From contig CATKXO010000033.1 in NCBI GenBank assembly GCA_949840775.1, forward strand, positions 1-33,604: 33,604 bases of DNA. The letters are read 5' to 3'. Position numbers and translations under genes: made by a program. Below are positions 23,150 to 30,194 of this stretch, in pieces. The notes under the pieces are model-generated. The model ran no database searches, had not been told where the DNA came from, and saw only the letters and a program-made list of their open reading frames with translations. Numbering within the stretch: the first letter of the stretch is position 1; every line of letters begins with the position of its first letter. Source of the DNA: an uncultured bacterium (lineage in GTDB: Bacteria; Bacillota; Clostridia; Oscillospirales; Oscillospiraceae).

Positions 23150-24505
23150 TTAAATCCTCATTTCTTGCCCCGGTTTTCCCGGGATCGGTTGATTGTACCA
23201 CGGTTCCCGCCGGAATACAAGGGAAAAAATGACAAGGCAGGCGGTGAGGGCATCGGCGGCGGACTGACAGGGCCACAGGGCCTCCCGGCCCAGGAGGAGG
23301 GGCAGGACCAGCAGCAGCACCGGGGGCAGCGCCACACTGCGCAGCAGGGAAAAGCACAGCGCCCGCCCGGTCTGGCGGGTGGCCTGCCACCAGGAGATCA
23401 TCAGAATGTTGAAGCCGGTGAGGAAAAAGCCGCAGAAGTAGGGGATGGACTTCTCTGCGGCAAAGGCCACCAGCACCGGGTCCTCCGGGGCGAAGAGGAG
23501 GAAAAACTGCCTGGAGGAGAAGAAGATCAGCAGGCAGCTCACCAGCCCCACCCCCAGGAACACCTTGGCGGAGAACCGGCGCATGGCCAGCCCCCGGTCC
23601 CGCTCCCCAGTGGCCATAAAGCGGCTGAACACCGGCTGGAGCCCCTCCGCCATCCCCAGGAACAGGGTCAGGAGGATGAGCATCAGGTAGCCGATGACCA
23701 GGTAGGCGGCCAGGCCCAGCTCCCCGTAGCCGCACCGGGCAATGGCCAGGTTGTACAGGAAGGTGACGATGCCGATGGAGAACTCCATCATAAAGGAGGG
23801 CACGCCGCACACCAGAATACTTCTGCCGTCGGACAGCCTGGGGCGAAAGGGGGCGAAGTACAGCGCCCCCCGCCGCCTCAAAAAGTGGGGCAGGAGGATG
23901 AGCACGCTGAAGATGGGCCCCAGAGCGGTGGCCAGGGCGGCCCCCCGGATGCCCATATCCAGGGGGTACATAAAGACGTAGTCCAGCAGGATATTGGACC
24001 CCGCCCCCAGCACCATGGCGGTCATGGCCAGCCTGGGCCGGCCGTCGTTCCGGGCCATGCCCCCCAGCAGAAAGCTGAACAGCTGAAAGGGGGCAAAGGT
24101 GACGATAAACCACAGGTAGGCACAGGCCATTTCCAGCACCTCCGGGGTGGCCCCCAGCAGCCGGGCCAGGGGGTGCAGAAACAGGTTGCCCAGCAGGGCC
24201 ACCAGCAGCCCCGCCCCGCCCAGCATCCAGGCGGCGGTGTTGAACAGCCTGCGGGCCCCCGCCCGGTCTCCCGCCCCCAGGCGGACAGCGATGAGCACCC
24301 CCGCCCCCGACCCGGCGGCGATGGCCACGGAGATGAGCACCTCAATCAGGGGCACCGCCACCGCGGCGGCGGCCATGGCCTCCCGGCCCAGCCGGTTGCC
24401 GATAAAGACGCCGTCCACAATGGTGTACACCGAGTTGAACAGCAGGCCGACCACCTGGGGGACGGCAAAGCGGAAAAACAATGTGCGGGGTGTGCCCTCG
24501 TACAT
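23150..24505 (-). CDS. MATE family efflux transporter
   Basis: This is a 12-helix Na+- or H+-coupled exporter of the multidrug and toxin extrusion family. The start at 24505 (MYEGTPRTLFFRFAVPQVVG) has GGGAGG 9 nt before it; the TTG at 24526 is part of the SD. The 451-residue length is normal. Typical stretches are FNSVYTIVDGVFIGNRLG (helix 1-2), the second-half repeat ILVCGVPSFMMEFSIGIVTF, and the loop region VIGYLMLILLTLFLGMAEGL. It has a consensus promoter and an approximately 110-nt leader with a short open frame and a hairpin. Substrates are unknown. Confidence 0.93.
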   Translation of the reverse strand: MYEGTPRTLFFRFAVPQVVGLLFNSVYTIVDGVFIGNRLGREAMAAAAVAVPLIEVLISVAIAAGSGAGVLIAVRLGAGDRAGARRLFNTAAWMLGGAGLLVALLGNLFLHPLARLLGATPEVLEMACAYLWFIVTFAPFQLFSFLLGGMARNDGRPRLAMTAMVLGAGSNILLDYVFMYPLDMGIRGAALATALGPIFSVLILLPHFLRRRGALYFAPFRPRLSDGRSILVCGVPSFMMEFSIGIVTFLYNLAIARCGYGELGLAAYLVIGYLMLILLTLFLGMAEGLQPVFSRFMATGERDRGLAMRRFSAKVFLGVGLVSCLLIFFSSRQFFLLFAPEDPVLVAFAAEKSIPYFCGFFLTGFNILMISWWQATRQTGRALCFSLLRSVALPPVLLLVLPLLLGREALWPCQSAADALTACLVIFSLVFRREPWYNQPIPGKPGQEMRI

Positions 24506-24545
24506 AGCAAAAAACCTCCCAAGCAAAAAAATAAAACGCCCCCGT

Positions 24546-24606
24546 CCGCTCCTTCTACGGCCTATGGAGCGGCAAAGACGTTAACCAGGTTACCCGGCGG
24601 TAACAT
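24546..24606 (-). promoter_or_regulatory. structured leader of the MATE gene with a 14-codon open frame
   Basis: A minus-strand frame from 24606 to the stop at 24562 encodes MLPPGNLVNVFAAP. Its ATG would lie only about 8 nt into the transcript, without an SD. Its end falls in a 7-bp hairpin CCGCTCC/GGAGCGG (plus 24566-24572 and 24546-24552), followed 9 nt later by TTTTATTTTTTT and then the MATE SD. It could be a stalling peptide or attenuator, but evidence is thin. Confidence 0.35.
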
Positions 24607-24620
24607 ATGAAGTTGAGGGT

Positions 24621-24649
24621 ATTGTAGCAGAGGGGGAAAGAAATGTCAA
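24621..24649 (-). promoter_or_regulatory. consensus sigma-A promoter of the MATE-degV operon
   Basis: On the minus strand, TTGACA (plus 24644-24649), a 17-bp spacer and TACAAT (plus 24621-24626). Confidence 0.88.
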
Positions 24650-24673
24650 GCCCCGTCCCCAAAAGGGACGGGG
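24650..24673 (-). terminator. terminator hairpin of the HPr-like gene
   Basis: GCCCCGTCCC/GGGACGGGGC with a 4-nt loop lies 8-31 bp after the stop and abuts the MATE promoter. The T-run is interrupted. Confidence 0.7.
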
Positions 24674-24680
24674 CCGTGAA

Positions 24681-24905
24681 TCAGCGGGCCATTTTTGTAA
24701 CCAGCTTCTGGAAGGAGCGGGGCGTGACATAGTCCTCCACCACCACGTGGGCCTTCTGGCCAATCAGGGCAAACAGCCCCAGCAGGGAACGGGCGTCCAG
24801 CATGATATCGCCGGCGCTGAGCCAGACCTCATAGGGAGTCTCGCAGGCCAGCCGGTTGATTTTTTCCACCTGAGCCTCGTCCCGGATTTCAATTTCTCTA
24901 TACAT
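24681..24905 (-). CDS. HPr-like protein without the phosphorylatable His
   Basis: The 74-residue product starts at 24905 with AAGGAGG upstream. It has an HPr fold pattern: a first strand (MYREIEIRD), then YEVWLSAGDIMLDARSLLGL, which matches the HPr segment around the regulatory Ser (DAKSILGL), and a final helix. The N-terminal loop that normally carries the active-site His (HARP) reads EAQVEKINRLA, with no His. It therefore cannot act as a standard PTS phosphocarrier. A regulatory or catabolite-repression (Crh-like) role is possible because the Ser is kept. Its own promoter is at 24978-25007. Confidence 0.75.
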   Translation of the reverse strand: MYREIEIRDEAQVEKINRLACETPYEVWLSAGDIMLDARSLLGLFALIGQKAHVVVEDYVTPRSFQKLVTKMAR

Positions 24906-24977
24906 TGCAAAGACCTCCTTGCATAAAACTCGGTTGTTGACAGCTTCCTTCAACCGCCGGTCTCAGCGGTTTCCCGT

Positions 24978-25007
24978 ATTGTAGCAGGACGGACCCGCCC
25001 GCGTCAA
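24978..25007 (-). promoter_or_regulatory. sigma-A promoter of the HPr-like gene
   Basis: On the minus strand, TTGACG (plus 25002-25007), an 18-bp spacer and TACAAT (plus 24978-24983). The leader contains a small AACCGC/GCGGTT hairpin. Confidence 0.72.
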
Positions 25008-25187
25008 CGTTTGTTTTTGTCGAAAGTGTCTATTTATCGATTCCGTTTTTATGCAATATATACAATTTTTGGCCCCAGACACGATTTTTACGAAAACATC
25101 TGTCTCCTGTACGGCGACACCTCCTTCACCGGGGACCGTTTCCACAAAAAACGGAGGAAAATGTTTTTTCGTTCTTCGCTTTTGCCA
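25008..25187. other. AT-rich intergenic stretch
   Basis: About 180 bp between the divergent promoters of the HPr-like gene and serC. I see no supported gene. A 71-codon frame on the plus strand overlaps the serC promoter and lacks a plausible content or SD at its first ATG. Confidence 0.5.
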
Positions 25188-25216
25188 TTGACACCCTATT
25201 TTTCCGGGGCTATAAT
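25188..25216 (+). promoter_or_regulatory. consensus sigma-A promoter of serC
   Basis: TTGACA (25188-25193), a 17-bp spacer and TATAAT (25211-25216): a perfect match to consensus. The untranslated leader is about 56 nt and shows no riboswitch or T-box. Confidence 0.92.
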
Positions 25217-25278
25217 ACAAAACTAGCAGCCGATACAATAAATATTATAAAAAATCCACTTAGAAAGGGGCTCTTCTC

Positions 25279-26364
25279 ATGAGCAATTCCCGCGTCTATA
25301 ATTTTGCCGCCGGCCCCTCCGTCCTTCCGCTGTCCGTTCTGGAGCGCGCCGGGGCGGAGATCACCAATTATCGGGGATCCGGCATGTCCGTGATGGAGAT
25401 GAGCCACCGGTCCAAGGCGTTCATGGATATATTCCAGGAGACCCAGGACAAGCTGCGCCGGCTGATGAACGTCCCGGAGGACTACCACATCCTCTTCCTC
25501 CAGACCGGAGCCTCCGGTCAGTTCTCCATGATCCCCCTGAACCTGATCGGGGAGACGGGCAGGGCCAACTACGCCGTCACCGGCAACTTCTCCGGTCTGG
25601 CCGCCAAGGAGGCCAAAAAGTACGGGCGGATCACCCTGGCCTGTGACACCGGTGACCGGAATCACAGCTACATCCCCCGGCAAGAGGAGCTGACGCTGGA
25701 CAAGGAGGCCGGTTACTTCTACTACTGCGCCAACAACACCATTTTCGGCACCGAGTGGGACTACGTCCCGGAGACCGGCGACGTGCCCCTGGTGTGCGAT
25801 ATGTCCTCCGACATCCTGTCTATGCCGGTGGATGTGTCCAAATTCGGCATCATCTACGCCGGGGCCCAGAAGAACATGGCCCCCGCCGGGCTGACGGTGG
25901 TCATCATCAGGGACGGCCTCCAGGGCCATGAGCTGCCCTACACCCCCCTGATGATGAACTACAAGACCATGATTGACAAGGACTCCATGTATAACACGCC
26001 CCCCTGCTGGTGCATCTACATGCTGGGCCTCACCCTAGACTGGGTGGCCGAAAACGGCGGGGCCGCAGGCATGGAGGCGCTGAAATGGCAGCGGGCCAAT
26101 ATGCTCTACGACACCCTGGAAAACTCCCGCCTGTTCCGCCTCCACGCCGAGAAGGGCTCCCGCTCCGGGATGAACGTCACGTTCCGCACCGGGGACGAGG
26201 CGCTGGACGCCAAGTTTGTCAGGGAGGCCACGGAGGCCGGGTTTGTCAACCTGAAGGGCCACCGGCTCACCGGCGGAATGCGGGCCTCCATCTACAACGC
26301 CATGCCCGTGGAGGGCGTGGAAAAGCTGTGCGATTTCATCCGGAGCTTTGACAAGAACAACTGA
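25279..26364 (+). CDS. serC: phosphoserine aminotransferase
   Basis: This PLP enzyme converts 3-phosphohydroxypyruvate and Glu to phosphoserine, the second step of serine synthesis; it can also serve pyridoxal synthesis. The 361-residue protein has the family N-terminus VYNFAAGPSVLP, EMSHRSKAF, LQTGASGQFSMIPLNL and the PLP-binding YAGAQKNMAPAGLTVVI, where K198 forms the Schiff base. AAGGGG lies 8 nt before the ATG. It is driven by a consensus promoter. The next enzyme of the pathway, SerA, is encoded about 1.25 kb downstream, after an unusual insertion of four elements. Confidence 0.96.
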   Translation: MSNSRVYNFAAGPSVLPLSVLERAGAEITNYRGSGMSVMEMSHRSKAFMDIFQETQDKLRRLMNVPEDYHILFLQTGASGQFSMIPLNLIGETGRANYAVTGNFSGLAAKEAKKYGRITLACDTGDRNHSYIPRQEELTLDKEAGYFYYCANNTIFGTEWDYVPETGDVPLVCDMSSDILSMPVDVSKFGIIYAGAQKNMAPAGLTVVIIRDGLQGHELPYTPLMMNYKTMIDKDSMYNTPPCWCIYMLGLTLDWVAENGGAAGMEALKWQRANMLYDTLENSRLFRLHAEKGSRSGMNVTFRTGDEALDAKFVREATEAGFVNLKGHRLTGGMRASIYNAMPVEGVEKLCDFIRSFDKNN

Positions 26365-26381
26365 GAAAGAAGACGGCATCT

Positions 26382-26888
26382 ATGTTCCGTAAGAATCATC
26401 TGCATCTCCTGGTCACCACCGCCCTGTTTGCTGCGGCCATTACGGTGATGACCGCCTATATGCTCCACATTCCCATCCCCACCGGGGGCTACATCCACCT
26501 GGGGGACGCCCTGATTTACCTGGCCGCCTGCCTGCTCCCCGCCCCCTATGCGGCGGCGGCCGCCGCCATCGGCGCGGGGCTGGCCGACCTGCTCACCGCC
26601 CCCATGTGGGTGCTGCCCACCCTGGCCATCAAGGCGGTGGTGGTGCTGTTCTTCACCAGCAAAACGGAGCGCATCCTCTGCCGCCGCAACTGCGCCGCCA
26701 TTGTCATCGCCGGGCTGTTCTCCCCCGCCGCCTACGCTCTGGCCGGCTGCGCCATGGCCGGGACCATGGCCGCCTTTGTTCCCCAGTTTCTGGGCACCCT
26801 GGTCCAGGGCATTGGCAGCGGCGCCCTGTTTCTCGTCATCGCCCCCGCGCTGGATGGGGTCCACCTTAAAGAGCGGGTAGGCGCATAA
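26382..26888 (+). CDS. ECF transporter S component (PF07155/TIGR04002-like)
   Basis: The 168-residue membrane protein resembles substrate-binding S components of energy-coupling factor vitamin transporters. It has about five or six helices, with the conserved-looking IPTGGYIHLGDALIYLAACL and GAGLADLLTAPMWVLPTLAI. Such proteins bind a vitamin or precursor and dock on a shared EcfAAT module encoded elsewhere. It follows serC by 17 bp with a poor SD (GAAAGAAG) and is likely co-transcribed. The substrate is unknown; a link to PLP or serine metabolism would be speculation. The 3' end overlaps the convergent small gene by 23 bp. Confidence 0.8.
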   Translation: MFRKNHLHLLVTTALFAAAITVMTAYMLHIPIPTGGYIHLGDALIYLAACLLPAPYAAAAAAIGAGLADLLTAPMWVLPTLAIKAVVVLFFTSKTERILCRRNCAAIVIAGLFSPAAYALAGCAMAGTMAAFVPQFLGTLVQGIGSGALFLVIAPALDGVHLKERVGA

Positions 26889-27129
26889 GCTCCCTGTAAA
26901 GTGAAAGCGCCGCCTGAAACAGGTGCTCCCCTTCAATGCTGCCCTGACCGGCCACACTGTCGATTAACAGACGCAATTCCCACTGCCGCTCCTTGTCCAG
27001 ATAAGCCTCTACTTTCACCCGCTGCTGCTCAATGCTCTGGAGCGTCTCCTGATACTCCTCATCCACAGCCAAGCTGCCCAGACGCTTCCTGCACACAAAT
27101 TCGTACAGGCATTTTGTCAGGTCGTCCAT
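26866..27129 (-). CDS. small DUF6809-like protein, XRE-linked
   Basis: The 87-residue product starts at 27129 (MDDLTKCLYEFVCRKRLGSL) with GGGAGG upstream; the longer frame runs through the promoter. It is a helical, charged protein with a central heptad-like part (EEYQETLQSIEQQRVKVEAY) and an end FQAALSLYRELM. This recalls the DUF6809 family, small proteins of Clostridia often encoded near mobile-element regulators; I am not certain. It is divergent from an XRE repressor, with a shared promoter and operators. Function unknown. Confidence 0.65.
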   Translation of the reverse strand: MDDLTKCLYEFVCRKRLGSLAVDEEYQETLQSIEQQRVKVEAYLDKERQWELRLLIDSVAGQGSIEGEHLFQAALSLYRELMRLPAL

Positions 27130-27147
27130 GGTGATTCCTCCCTTCAG

Positions 27148-27163
27148 ACACCCGATTGGGTGT
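27148..27163. promoter_or_regulatory. operator 1 of the XRE/DUF6809 pair
   Basis: A perfect dyad ACACCC-GATT-GGGTGT. It overlaps the -35 (TTGGGT, 27156-27161) of the rightward promoter and lies in the leader of the leftward one. Confidence 0.75.
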
Positions 27164-27204
27164 GTTTCTGTTCTTATTATAATACACCTATTTGGGTGTG
27201 TCAA
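27156..27204. promoter_or_regulatory. overlapping divergent sigma-A promoters
   Basis: Leftward: TTGACA (plus 27199-27204), 17 bp, TATAAT (plus 27176-27181), a perfect consensus. Rightward: TTGGGT (27156-27161), 16 bp, TATAAT (27178-27183). The two -10 boxes share the palindromic core ATTATAAT, so the two promoters should compete. Confidence 0.8.
27184..27199. promoter_or_regulatory. operator 2 of the XRE/DUF6809 pair
   Basis: ACACC-N6-GGTGT (ACACCTATTTGGGTGT), matching operator 1 at 13 of 16 positions, 36 bp away centre to centre. It lies in the spacer of the leftward promoter and at the start site of the rightward one. Confidence 0.75.
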
Positions 27205-27220
27205 GGGGGTTAGGATAAAA

Positions 27221-27433
27221 ATGCTGATACTGGCTGAGCGGCTTTCTCTTCTCCGCAAAGAACGAGATATGACGCAAAAAGAGGTAAGTCAGGAGCTGGG
27301 CATCTCATTAAACTCCTACCAACGTTACGAAACCGACGAGCGGGAGCCGACTGCCCCCATTCTTGTTCAAATGGCAAAGTTCTACAACGTCTCGCTGGAC
27401 TATCTGGTGGGGCTGACGGACGAGCGAAGATAA
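27221..27433 (+). CDS. XRE family helix-turn-helix repressor
   Basis: The 70-residue product starts at 27221 (MLILAERLSLLRKERDMTQK). It is essentially a single Cro/CI-type HTH: MTQKEVSQELGISLNSYQRY is the HTH core with the recognition helix, and VSLDYLVGLTDERR is the usual end of small XRE repressors in Clostridia. Two matching operators in the divergent promoter region indicate autorepression and control of the DUF6809-like neighbour. A palindromic repeat starts directly after its stop and may provide the terminator. Confidence 0.88.
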   Translation: MLILAERLSLLRKERDMTQKEVSQELGISLNSYQRYETDEREPTAPILVQMAKFYNVSLDYLVGLTDERR

Positions 27434-27435
27434 AA

Positions 27436-27575
27436 AGGCCCCCTTCGCAAAGGGGGCTCCCGGCGAAGCCGGGTGGGGGTTTTCCTAACAAAACAGATGC
27501 GTCTCGACAGGGGAAAACCCTCCGTCACCGGCTTTCAGCCGGCGCCACCTCCCTTTGCGAAGGGAGGCTTTGCGC
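27436..27575. repeat. palindromic MITE-like repeat element
   Basis: Four hairpins are arranged in mirror order: GCCCCCTT/AAGGGGGC (27438-27457), CCCGGC/GCCGGG (27460-27473), then CCGGCTTTCAGCCGG (27528-27542) and CCTCCCTT/AAGGGAGG (27548-27567). Inner GGGGGTTTTCC and GGGGAAAACCC face each other around a short unique centre. The two halves are imperfect inverted copies. This matches the compact, hyper-palindromic intergenic repeats seen in many copies in Oscillospiraceae genomes. It has no coding capacity and would need a transposase in trans if mobile. Confidence 0.8.
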
Positions 27576-27598
27576 TCCCCTTTTGGGAATATTACACT
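27570..27598 (+). promoter_or_regulatory. putative serA promoter formed at the repeat edge
   Basis: TTGCGC (27570-27575) is the last six bases of the repeat; TACACT (27593-27598) follows after 17 bp. The transcript would start about 11 nt before the serA ATG and carry the GAGGT SD. Confidence 0.45.
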
Positions 27599-27615
27599 GA
27601 TCCGAGGTAATTTCT

Positions 27616-28788
27616 ATGTACCGTATCAAAACTCTGAACAAAATCTCCTCCGTGGGCCTGTCCCGTCTGGACCCCGCCAACTTTCAGGTAGGGACCGACG
27701 TGGAAAACGAGGACGGCATCCTGGTTCGCTCCGCGCCCATGCACGACTACGTCTTCCCCGACTCCCTCCGGGCCATCGCCCGGGCGGGGGCGGGCACCAA
27801 CAACATCCCCATCGACCGCTGCTCTGAGAGCGGCATCGTGGTCTTCAACACCCCCGGCGCCAACGCCAACGCGGTGAAGGAGCTGGTCATTGCCGCCATG
27901 CTGGTGGCCTCCCGTGACATCCTGGGGGGCGCCGACTGGGTGCAGGAGCAGGCCCACACCCCCAAGGTGGACGTGGCCGCCGCCGTAGAAAAGGGCAAGG
28001 CCGCCTTCGCCGGGCCGGAGCTGTACCGGAAAACCCTGGGGGTCATCGGCCTGGGGGCCATCGGGGCGCTGGTGTGCAACATCGCCCTGGACCTGGGGAT
28101 GGATGTCTACGGCTACGACCCCTTCCTCTCGGTGGACGCCGCCCTGCGGCTGGACCGCCACGTCCATGTGGTGAAGGACGTGAACGAGCTGTATAAGGTA
28201 TCGGACTACGTCACCCTCCACATCCCCTACACCAACGCCACCAAGGACTTCATCAACGCCGAGGCCATCAATAAGATGAAGGGCCAGGTGCGCGTCCTCA
28301 ACCTGGCCCGGGGCGGCCTGGTGAACGACGAGGACATGATCGCCGCCCTGGAGGCCGGCCGGGTGGCCAAGTACGTCACCGACTTCCCCGACGAGACCAT
28401 CACCACCGTGAAAAACGTCATCGCTCTGCCCCACCTGGGGGCCTCCACCCCGGAGAGCGAGGAAAACTGCGCGGTGATGGCCGCCCGCCAGCTTCAGGAC
28501 TACCTCATCAACGGCAACATCAAGAACTCTGTCAACCTGCCCAACGTGTCTCAGGAGCGCAGCGGCATCGCTCGAATCTGCCTGATTCACAAGAACGTCC
28601 CCGCCATGCTGACCAGGATTATGACCACCCTGTCCGACGACCACATCAACGTGGAGAATATGACCAACAAGTCCAAGAAGGATTACGCCTACACTATGGT
28701 GGACGTGAACACCCGCCTCACCGAGGAGGCGGTGGAGGAGCTGCGCTCCATCCCCAATATGATCCGGGTGCGGGTGCTGAACCACTAA
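27616..28788 (+). CDS. serA: D-3-phosphoglycerate dehydrogenase (ACT-containing)
   Basis: SerA oxidises 3-phosphoglycerate with NAD+ to 3-phosphohydroxypyruvate, the first step of serine synthesis. The 390-residue protein has RAGAGTNNIP (57-65), the Rossmann GLGAIG (145-150), and the catalytic R232 in LARGGL, E260 and H273 (LPHLGASTPES). From about 315 an ACT domain (VPAMLTRIMTTLSDDHINVE) normally gives feedback by serine. It lacks the intervening ASB domain of longer forms. GAGGT precedes the ATG. It is separated from serC by a foreign-looking cassette and a palindromic repeat. Confidence 0.95.
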   Translation: MYRIKTLNKISSVGLSRLDPANFQVGTDVENEDGILVRSAPMHDYVFPDSLRAIARAGAGTNNIPIDRCSESGIVVFNTPGANANAVKELVIAAMLVASRDILGGADWVQEQAHTPKVDVAAAVEKGKAAFAGPELYRKTLGVIGLGAIGALVCNIALDLGMDVYGYDPFLSVDAALRLDRHVHVVKDVNELYKVSDYVTLHIPYTNATKDFINAEAINKMKGQVRVLNLARGGLVNDEDMIAALEAGRVAKYVTDFPDETITTVKNVIALPHLGASTPESEENCAVMAARQLQDYLINGNIKNSVNLPNVSQERSGIARICLIHKNVPAMLTRIMTTLSDDHINVENMTNKSKKDYAYTMVDVNTRLTEEAVEELRSIPNMIRVRVLNH

Positions 28789-28802
28789 AAGGAGTTTCTC
28801 TT

Positions 28803-29561
28803 ATGGTATTCATTTCCTGGAACGTCAACGGCCTGCGGGCCTGCATGAAAAAGGGGTTTTCGGACTTCTACCGGGAGCGCCGCCCAGACTTTCTCTGCCT
28901 TCAGGAGACCAAGATGGAGCAGGGCCAGGCGGACGTTCCCCTGGGGGAGGGCGTACTGGAGTTCTGGAACTCCGCCGAAAAGAAGGGCTACTCCGGCACC
29001 GCCGTCTTCACCCCCCACGCTCCCATCGCCGCGGCCTGTGGCATGGACCGGGAGCCCCACGACCACGAGGGGCGGCTCATCACCCTGGAGTACGAGAAGT
29101 TTTACCTGGTGTGCTGCTACACCCCCAACGCCCAGGACGGCCTGAAGCGGCTGGACTACCGGATGGAGTGGGAGGACGACCTGCGGGAATACCTCCTGTC
29201 CCTGGACCGGACCAAGCCGGTGGTCTACTGCGGCGACCTGAACGTGGCCCATCAGGAGATCGACCTGAAAAACCCCAAGACCAACCGGGGGAACGCCGGT
29301 TTCTCCGACCAGGAGCGGGAGAAAATGACCGCCCTGCTCTCCTCCGGCTTTACCGACACCTTCCGCCACCTCTACCCCGACCGGGAGGGGGCCTACTCCT
29401 GGTGGTCCTACCGCTTCAACGCCCGGAAGAACAACGCCGGGTGGCGCATCGACTACTTTATCGTCTCCCGCCGTCTGGAGGACAAAATCCTCCGGGCAGA
29501 GATTCTGGCGGACGTGGAGGGCAGCGACCACTGCCCCGTCCTGCTGGAGCTGGATATTTGA
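28803..29561 (+). CDS. xth: exodeoxyribonuclease III / AP endonuclease
   Basis: This is a Mg-dependent nuclease that cleaves 5' to abasic sites and degrades 3' ends, acting in base excision repair. The 252-residue protein has the full set of family motifs: ISWNVNGLRA (N7), LQETKM (E35), CGDLNVAHQEID (D145, N147), WRIDYFIVS and the final SDHCPV (catalytic Asp-His). It starts 14 bp after serA with an AAGGAG SD and is probably co-transcribed. Length and motifs are ordinary. In Firmicutes the gene is also called exoA. Confidence 0.95.
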   Translation: MVFISWNVNGLRACMKKGFSDFYRERRPDFLCLQETKMEQGQADVPLGEGVLEFWNSAEKKGYSGTAVFTPHAPIAAACGMDREPHDHEGRLITLEYEKFYLVCCYTPNAQDGLKRLDYRMEWEDDLREYLLSLDRTKPVVYCGDLNVAHQEIDLKNPKTNRGNAGFSDQEREKMTALLSSGFTDTFRHLYPDREGAYSWWSYRFNARKNNAGWRIDYFIVSRRLEDKILRAEILADVEGSDHCPVLLELDI

Positions 29562-29609
29562 CAGCAGGGGCGGCCTTGCCTCCCTTTAGAGCCGAAGACC
29601 TGCTCCAGA

Positions 29610-29626
29610 CAAGGGCGGAGCCCTTG
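29610..29626 (+). repeat. small hairpin between xth and the Nudix gene
   Basis: CAAGGGC/GCCCTTG with a 3-nt loop and no T-run. Possibly an mRNA element; the Nudix gene has only a weak SD (AGAAAGAAG). Confidence 0.35.
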
Positions 29627-29655
29627 CCCTACATTACAGAAAGAAGCGCGTTGGT

Positions 29656-30177
29656 ATGGAATTTCTATACTGTCCCCACTGCGGCACAAAAGCGGTCCCG
29701 AAGGAAATCGGTGACGAGGGCCTTGTCCCCTGGTGCTCTGCCTGTGCGCAACCCTTGTTCCCCATGTTCTCCACCTGTATCATCGCCCTGGCGGTGGACG
29801 AGAAGGCGGGGGAAGCTGCCCTGCTGCGGCAGAGCTACATCTCCACCCAGTACCACAATCTGGTCTCTGGCTATATGAAGCCCGGCGAGAGTGCAGAGGA
29901 GTGTGCCACCCGTGAGGTAGAGGAGGAGTTGGGCCTGATGGTAGAGGGTCTGACCCTCACCGGGACCTACTGGTTCGGCAAAAAGGACATGCTGATGGTC
30001 GGCTTTATCGCCCAAGTGCGGAAGCATGCCTTTCACCTGTCCGGCGAGGTGGACCAGGCCGCCTGGGTCCCCTTCGACCAGGTCCTGGACCTGCTCCACC
30101 CCTATCCCGCCATCTCCTACCGCGTGGCCCAACACTACCTCCAGCACCGGTACCAGGCAGCCCTGACTACAATTTAG
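29656..30177 (+). CDS. Nudix hydrolase with N-terminal zinc ribbon
   Basis: The 173-residue enzyme has a zinc ribbon (C6, C9, C27, C30) followed by a Nudix domain. The Nudix box at residues 72-94 matches Gx5Ex7REUxEExGU exactly (G72, E78, R86, E87, E90, E91, G93). The arrangement resembles the C-terminal part of NADH pyrophosphatase NudC, but the larger N-terminal domain of NudC is absent. The substrate (a nucleoside diphosphate derivative) cannot be predicted. It lies between xth and metF and ends 17 bp before metF. The family is certain, the specificity open. Confidence 0.9.
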   Translation: MEFLYCPHCGTKAVPKEIGDEGLVPWCSACAQPLFPMFSTCIIALAVDEKAGEAALLRQSYISTQYHNLVSGYMKPGESAEECATREVEEELGLMVEGLTLTGTYWFGKKDMLMVGFIAQVRKHAFHLSGEVDQAAWVPFDQVLDLLHPYPAISYRVAQHYLQHRYQAALTTI

Positions 30178-30194
30178 AAGGAAGGCTCTTGATC

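Noticed and set aside
25011-25226. A 71-codon frame between the HPr-like gene and serC
   Set aside because: It runs through the perfect serC promoter and has no SD or family resemblance.
26866-27258. Longer reading frame of the DUF6809-like gene
   Set aside because: The extension would be encoded across the divergent promoters and operators and into the XRE coding sequence; ATG 27129 has a good SD.
27434-27600. CRISPR-like repeats downstream of the XRE gene
   Set aside because: The repeated units are inverted hairpins in mirror order, not direct repeats with spacers.
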